Made by a program: the position numbers and the translations under genes | Shown: piece after piece, positions 41,021 through 44,632 of the stretch | How the letters are laid out: every line of letters begins with the position of its first letter | How positions within the stretch are numbered: position 1 is the first letter of the stretch | Notes under the pieces: model-generated | Seen by the model: the letters and a program-made list of their open reading frames with translations, nothing else | What the model was told of the DNA's origin: nothing | Databases searched by the model: none | Source: Polysphondylium violaceum | Lineage: Eukaryota; Evosea; Eumycetozoa; Dictyosteliales; Dictyosteliaceae | Direction: 5' to 3' | Assembly: GCA_000277445.1 (NCBI GenBank) | Contig: AJWJ01000149.1 | Coordinates: forward strand, 1 to 44,632 | Length of the DNA: 44,632 bases

Positions 41021-43264
41021 ATGAATAGAAATAGTAATAGTAATAACACGAGAAATAGGGATCATAGGAATAACCAGAATAATAGAAACCAGAATAATAG
41101 GAATAATAATAATAGAAATAATAGGAATATTTATAGAAAGAGGGATAGTAAGAGTGATGGTACATTGGCATTACATGAACAGTTATTTAAAAGAATATGG
41201 GGGAGTGTTATATTGAGAAAAGAGATACTCAGACATCTTGTCAGCAATGATAGAGGTCTTGATCATTTGCGTCATTGGGAGGCACACAAAGTGCCTCGTG
41301 ATGGATTGTTGAATGGAAATGTTTTGCAACTGCCCAAAAGATACCATGATGTGTCTATGAGTGATACAACATGGATTGCAAATAATCATCATTTTGGTTT
41401 GTTGGTTGATAGACTAATGCATCCAATGTATCAGCCATTGACTGTAGATTATCAAGCGATTATACAGTTTCTTAGATGTAATACAGAGTACAAGTTGTTT
41501 ATTAGATTGTATAATTTCAATGCAGAGTTGTTTCAAAGGGTCAATGGATTCTTGATACCTCGCAGCAGTCGTGATGAAAAAAGCAAGAGGGGTGGTCGTG
41601 GCAGTCGTGGCCGTCGTGGTGGTCATGTTGGTCGTGATGAAAGCAAGACACTACCAACAACAACAACAAAAGAGAAAAGCAAGTCAATAGGAGATTTAGC
41701 TTGTCAATCTGGTAGTACACAAATAGTAGAGTTTTTGGTAGCAAAGAGATACAAGATTACCATTGAGGGTGTATATAATGCAGTAAAGAGTAATAGTGTG
41801 GATTTAGTCAAACTCTTATTATCGTTTAACCATCTACGTATTCCTCATCATCAGCCTCTTATGAATGATGCAGTATCAAATGGTAATATGGACATGATTA
41901 AACTATTGGTAGAGAATGGATACGTGCAGTGTGATAGTGATCATTTAAAATTGTTGTTTAAAAAGAAGAATTGTATTCAAGTACTAGAATATTTGGTAGA
42001 TCATTGTAAACATCTATTCGTTAGAAACAATCAACCGTTGTATAGTATCGCTGGTAGAGGTCATTTACAACTATTCAAGAGATTATATGAAATTATAGAT
42101 AAATCAACTATTGATTTTAAATTAGAGGGCTTCATTGTTTCATCTGGTAATCTAGAGTTGTCCAAGTATTATTATAGTTCAGTTTTTGTAGGATACTCAC
42201 ATATAACAAGTAAAACTATGGATATGGTTGTGTCTAGAGGTGATTTCAAGACGTACACAAACTTGAAAAACAAGGCCAACCCTTCGAAACAGGGCTTTCT
42301 TAATGCCCTCAGCAATAAACAATGGCAAGCAGTATCATTTTTGTCCAAAATCCATCTCAATTCATTTATCTTTGACCTGAATGAAAAGAGGTTTATATTT
42401 GGTTCATTGCTGATGAATGGTCAGTTGGAGCTACTAAAGTACTTTTACAAAGAGATCTATCTCCCCGAGCGATTGGATTACTGCGTAAAGGTGTATCATA
42501 TCCTCAAAGCTGTGGAGAACAAACATTATGATGCACTTACTTTTTATTTCAAGTTTTTCAACTACCCTCCGCATTTCCTGTATATGCTGTGTCAGCTGGA
42601 GGGCAAATACGAAGTTATTCAACTCATTTTCAAGACACTACGTGCCAGTAAAAGAGAGGTGAAACTGTGTTCTCACAGACTGATCCAGGGTGCTATGATT
42701 GGTGGCAACCATAATTACATCGCCCTCATTAAAAGAAATCCCGCTTGCACCAACACCTATTGTGGATACAACTATGTCCAAATAGCCAAAACACGCTCCC
42801 TCATGTACGCCGTGCAAATGTCCATCGGAGAGATCCATTTGGTGCCCTACGGATGCCGCTACTCGGATAGTGTGTACAACTTTAAATTGGCATTGCAGAA
42901 TAAAAGCATTCACATGGACATCAATGAATTTATCCGTCACTTTGTGTCCAACAACGACGTCGGCATGCTCTACTACATCAAACGCAACTGTCCCAACCTG
43001 TTGTCCAAAATCGATTCTTTTCTCTGCCATCGTTTCACCCACGGCAAAACCAAGATCACTGCCAACCCCTCCACGATGGCGCTTTTGCTCAAAGACCAAA
43101 ACTCTTTACTCTATCTCCACCATCTCAGAATCAATAATCTCTTGGTCGCCGATGATTTTGCTTTCAAAGAAATCCAAGATCTCGTCAAAAGGGGAGTGCC
43201 TCGACCGTATGTTACCTCTTGGCCCGTGGTCCGTTTCATAAAAAAATACAAACTGATCTCATAG
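41021..43264 (+). CDS. Large ankyrin-type repeat protein (dictyostelid expanded family)
   Basis: An intronless 747-residue frame begins at ATG 41021. After an Arg/Asn-rich head come LALHEQLFKRIWGSVILRKEI and a spacer, then divergent ankyrin-like helices. Examples are LACQSGSTQIVEFLVAKRY, GVYNAVKSNSVDLVKLLLSF, NDAVSNGNMDMIKLLVENGY and YSIAGRGHLQLFKRLYEI. Dictyostelids with small genomes carry large families of this kind, with a common short N-terminal motif and many irregular repeats. They are assumed to act in protein binding; no function is established here. An insert at about residues 185-206 is Arg/Gly-rich (KRGGRGSRGRRGG) and unlike its surroundings. Codon use changes from A/T-ending in the first 1.2 kb to strongly C-ending in the last 0.7 kb. 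A tandem paralogue begins at 44355. Confidence 0.8.
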   Translation: MNRNSNSNNTRNRDHRNNQNNRNQNNRNNNNRNNRNIYRKRDSKSDGTLALHEQLFKRIWGSVILRKEILRHLVSNDRGLDHLRHWEAHKVPRDGLLNGNVLQLPKRYHDVSMSDTTWIANNHHFGLLVDRLMHPMYQPLTVDYQAIIQFLRCNTEYKLFIRLYNFNAELFQRVNGFLIPRSSRDEKSKRGGRGSRGRRGGHVGRDESKTLPTTTTKEKSKSIGDLACQSGSTQIVEFLVAKRYKITIEGVYNAVKSNSVDLVKLLLSFNHLRIPHHQPLMNDAVSNGNMDMIKLLVENGYVQCDSDHLKLLFKKKNCIQVLEYLVDHCKHLFVRNNQPLYSIAGRGHLQLFKRLYEIIDKSTIDFKLEGFIVSSGNLELSKYYYSSVFVGYSHITSKTMDMVVSRGDFKTYTNLKNKANPSKQGFLNALSNKQWQAVSFLSKIHLNSFIFDLNEKRFIFGSLLMNGQLELLKYFYKEIYLPERLDYCVKVYHILKAVENKHYDALTFYFKFFNYPPHFLYMLCQLEGKYEVIQLIFKTLRASKREVKLCSHRLIQGAMIGGNHNYIALIKRNPACTNTYCGYNYVQIAKTRSLMYAVQMSIGEIHLVPYGCRYSDSVYNFKLALQNKSIHMDINEFIRHFVSNNDVGMLYYIKRNCPNLLSKIDSFLCHRFTHGKTKITANPSTMALLLKDQNSLLYLHHLRINNLLVADDFAFKEIQDLVKRGVPRPYVTSWPVVRFIKKYKLIS

Positions 43265-43736
43265 TGTACCCCAATTTGTATCTTTTTTCTTTAATTTTAT
43301 TTTTTCTAAAAAGAATCTTTTAAGTAAATAAGATACTATCAAGCCCATTGGATAAAACAAAAGTGAGAAGTGAGTTTGTGTTCTGTTTTTTTTTTTATTT
43401 ATTTGCAAATATGATGATTTTTCACATCTCCGTTGTCTGACAGAAATTAATTTGCTTTTGAAAATAGATAACCAATAGAACAAATATATTTATAGCTTTC
43501 ATCAGAGTCAAGTAAATTGATTCCCTTATCCTTAGAAAGTTATTGTCAGTTGGTTATGATTGAAGTAACATGGTTTTTGCTCTGTTGATGTTTTGAAGGA
43601 ACTTTTCTAAAAAGTACTTAAAGAAAGTGGTTGATCGCTAAGGTGAGAATGTTTCAAATTATCACCAATGTATAGAATTGTTTTGTTTACATGCTTTCCA
43701 TCGTGACATTTGTAATAAAATAACAATCTTAACTAG

Positions 43737-44241
43737 TTAACAAGAGTCCTTCAGCAAATGATAAAGGTTCCTCCCATTATCTTTGATATCCATAAATGCT
43801 TCACTATAATAATCTTTTAATTTTCTCTCTCTGGTGACTGAAGAGAATCGCTAGATCTGTTCGGTATCTCTATCCATTCGGTACCATTCTTCTATATTTT
43901 AATATAATTTTGATGCTTATCCTCTAAGATTTTAATCTGGTGGTTGATGTTTATCTTCTAATTTCAGTGAAAATCTCAGACCATTTTTTTTAGGATATCA
44001 TTTAAACATATATAAATATGCTCCTCCATCTTAAAAAAGGGTTGTTCTTGTTGGCAAAATAAGCATTGGAACAGAGATAACAAAGATTATACATGTTATT
44101 CATCAATATTAACAATAACAAAATGTTAATAACTATTTCTAGAAATTCTGTCAAACTAAATCCTGAGTTTTTTTCTGCAGAGAATTTCCAACAATGTACA
44201 ATCTGCAGAGTATATGTTGGGAAATTTCCCAAAAATTTTTT
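43737..44241 (-). pseudogene. Decayed gene with coiled-coil repeats
   Basis: Reading leftwards on the minus strand, there is an open stretch without an ATG (44241-44002, contains LQIVHCWKFSAEKNSGFSL and NLCYLCSNAYFANKNN). Then come copies of the coiled-coil unit IKILEDKHQN (43966-43881) interrupted by stops and a frame change. A 38-codon stretch (43850-43737, contains LKDYYSEAFMDIKDNGRNLY) ends the run. Order and composition are those of one gene that has lost its frame in at least three places. The C-x2-C pair followed by a coiled coil would suit a B-box-type protein, but that is speculative. Confidence 0.4.
43881..43966 (-). repeat. 33-34-bp coiled-coil repeat, right copy
   Basis: Two to three units of the pattern GATAARCATCAA...ATTAAAATmTTAGAG lie on the minus strand. 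The unit nearest 43881 matches the plus-strand copy at about 40798-40845 left of the ankyrin gene, so the two form an inverted pair about 3 kb apart. Confidence 0.6.
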
Positions 44242-44354
44242 CACTTAAAACTCTTTGATTTTTAAAAGTTTTGATATAATTATAATTATTATGAACACCA
44301 CATATGCAATCAAGAATTTAATGATTAAGTCATTAAATTTGTTCTGCTGACAAA

Positions 44355-44632
44355 ATGAAAAGAAATACTATTCATCGTAATAATAATAATAGTAAAAAGT
44401 GTAAGAGCAACAATAAATTTAGAAATAATAGTAGTAATAATAATAGTAATAATAGTAGGAAGAATATTAGTAATTTACCAGTGCATGAGCAGTTATTTCA
44501 CAAAGTATGGAGCAATGTTGTGTTGAGAAACGAGATATTTAGAATTGCAGGAGGAGATGATAGTGGTCTTGATTGCGATGAGTTTTCATTAAAAAAGAAA
44601 AAAAAGTTTAGAGATTATCAGAGATGTGGTTC
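44355..44632 (+). CDS. Ankyrin-type family protein, N-terminal part (cut by window end)
   Basis: The frame opens at ATG 44355 and stays open to the last base (92 codons). It repeats the layout of the gene at 41021: an Arg/Asn/Ser-rich head, then LPVHEQLFHKVWSNVVLRNEI, matching LALHEQLFKRIWGSVILRKEI of its neighbour, then DDSGLD matching NDRGLD. After that it diverges into a Lys-rich stretch. It is a tandem paralogue; the ankyrin-like repeats would lie beyond the window. Confidence 0.8.
   Translation, partial: MKRNTIHRNNNNSKKCKSNNKFRNNSSNNNSNNSRKNISNLPVHEQLFHKVWSNVVLRNEIFRIAGGDDSGLDCDEFSLKKKKKFRDYQRCG

Larger units (their letters stand above)
43265..44354. other. Spacer between two ankyrin-family genes, with a decayed minus-strand gene
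   Basis: This 1.09-kb spacer has a poly-T patch near 43387. It holds coding-like minus-strand segments, listed separately, and a hairpin-forming sequence at about 44181-44232. A perfect inverted repeat (arms AATTTAATGA / TCATTAAATT, 44315-44339) sits 15 bp before the next start codon. Downstream of the ankyrin stop I saw no other gene. Confidence 0.45.

Noticed and set aside
40791-41024. 77-codon ORF overlapping the ankyrin start
   Set aside because: It begins in the coiled-coil repeat fragment and continues into leader-like AT sequence; it looks like a relic rather than a gene or functional upstream ORF.
42638-43241. Long antisense and alternative frames in the 3' part of the ankyrin gene
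   Set aside because: They are by-products of C-ending codons in that part of the gene. The main frame continues the helical repeat pattern.
40777-43966. Terminal inverted repeats of a DNA transposon around the ankyrin gene
   Set aside because: The inverted similarity is explained at least as well by a repeated protein motif. No transposase or target-site duplication was seen, so it is kept only as an observation.
43881-43966. CRISPR-like direct repeats
   Set aside because: Units are contiguous without spacers, are imperfect, and encode a coiled-coil repeat in a eukaryotic context.

Overview
The window looks like nuclear DNA from a social amoeba (Dictyostelia). The spacers are extremely AT-rich, with long A and T runs. 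Coding regions hold Asn, Gln, Thr, Ser and acidic homopolymers. Introns are few, AT-rich and short (about 37-193 bp), and mostly begin GTATGT/GTATTT. The gene repertoire (RasGEF, MYST acetyltransferase, FHA, PH, tandem ankyrin-type proteins) fits. Many exons use GCC/CTC/AAC codons, so the genome is less extreme than D. discoideum; a Cavenderia- or Heterostelium-like species is my guess, not a determination.

Layout, left to right: triple-SH3 protein (+); succinyl-CoA ligase beta, mitochondrial (-); CCHC zinc-knuckle protein with a ZCCHC8-like core (+); mitochondrial PPR-like protein (-); peroxisomal E2 PEX4 (+); acidic SAP-domain protein (+); DUF599 membrane protein (-); LTV1 40S-assembly factor (+); MYST histone acetyltransferase (+); patatin-like lipase (-); PRPP synthetase (-); Ubl-PH coiled-coil protein (+); RIT1-type initiator-tRNA modifier (-); helical protein resembling FIRRM/C1orf112 (+); malate dehydrogenase with an N-terminal extension (-); RasGEF (+); FHA plus chromo-barrel-like protein (-); Asn-rich unknown (+); a large ankyrin-type protein (+) and the start of a tandem paralogue (+) cut by the window end. 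Twenty genes in 44.6 kb is dense. They are largely unrelated housekeeping genes, often in divergent pairs that share a promoter spacer.

Four places are not explained by intact genes: 6.66-7.63 kb, 29.1-32.3 kb, 40.6-41.0 kb and 43.3-44.35 kb. They hold short coding-like frames broken by stops, which I read as decayed host multigene-family members. A repeated 11-residue coiled-coil motif occurs in opposite orientation on the two sides of the ankyrin gene.

The observations I rate highest are a near-canonical PTS2 peroxisomal signal on a cytosolic-type malate dehydrogenase; loss of a metal-binding Asp in the PRPP synthetase; an LTV1 intron bracketed by a 9-bp direct repeat with matching repeated codons, which looks like a recent intron gain; a possible FIRRM homologue; and the decayed-gene and inverted-repeat structure around the ankyrin family. 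No tRNA, rRNA, CRISPR array, intact transposon or viral element was recognised.
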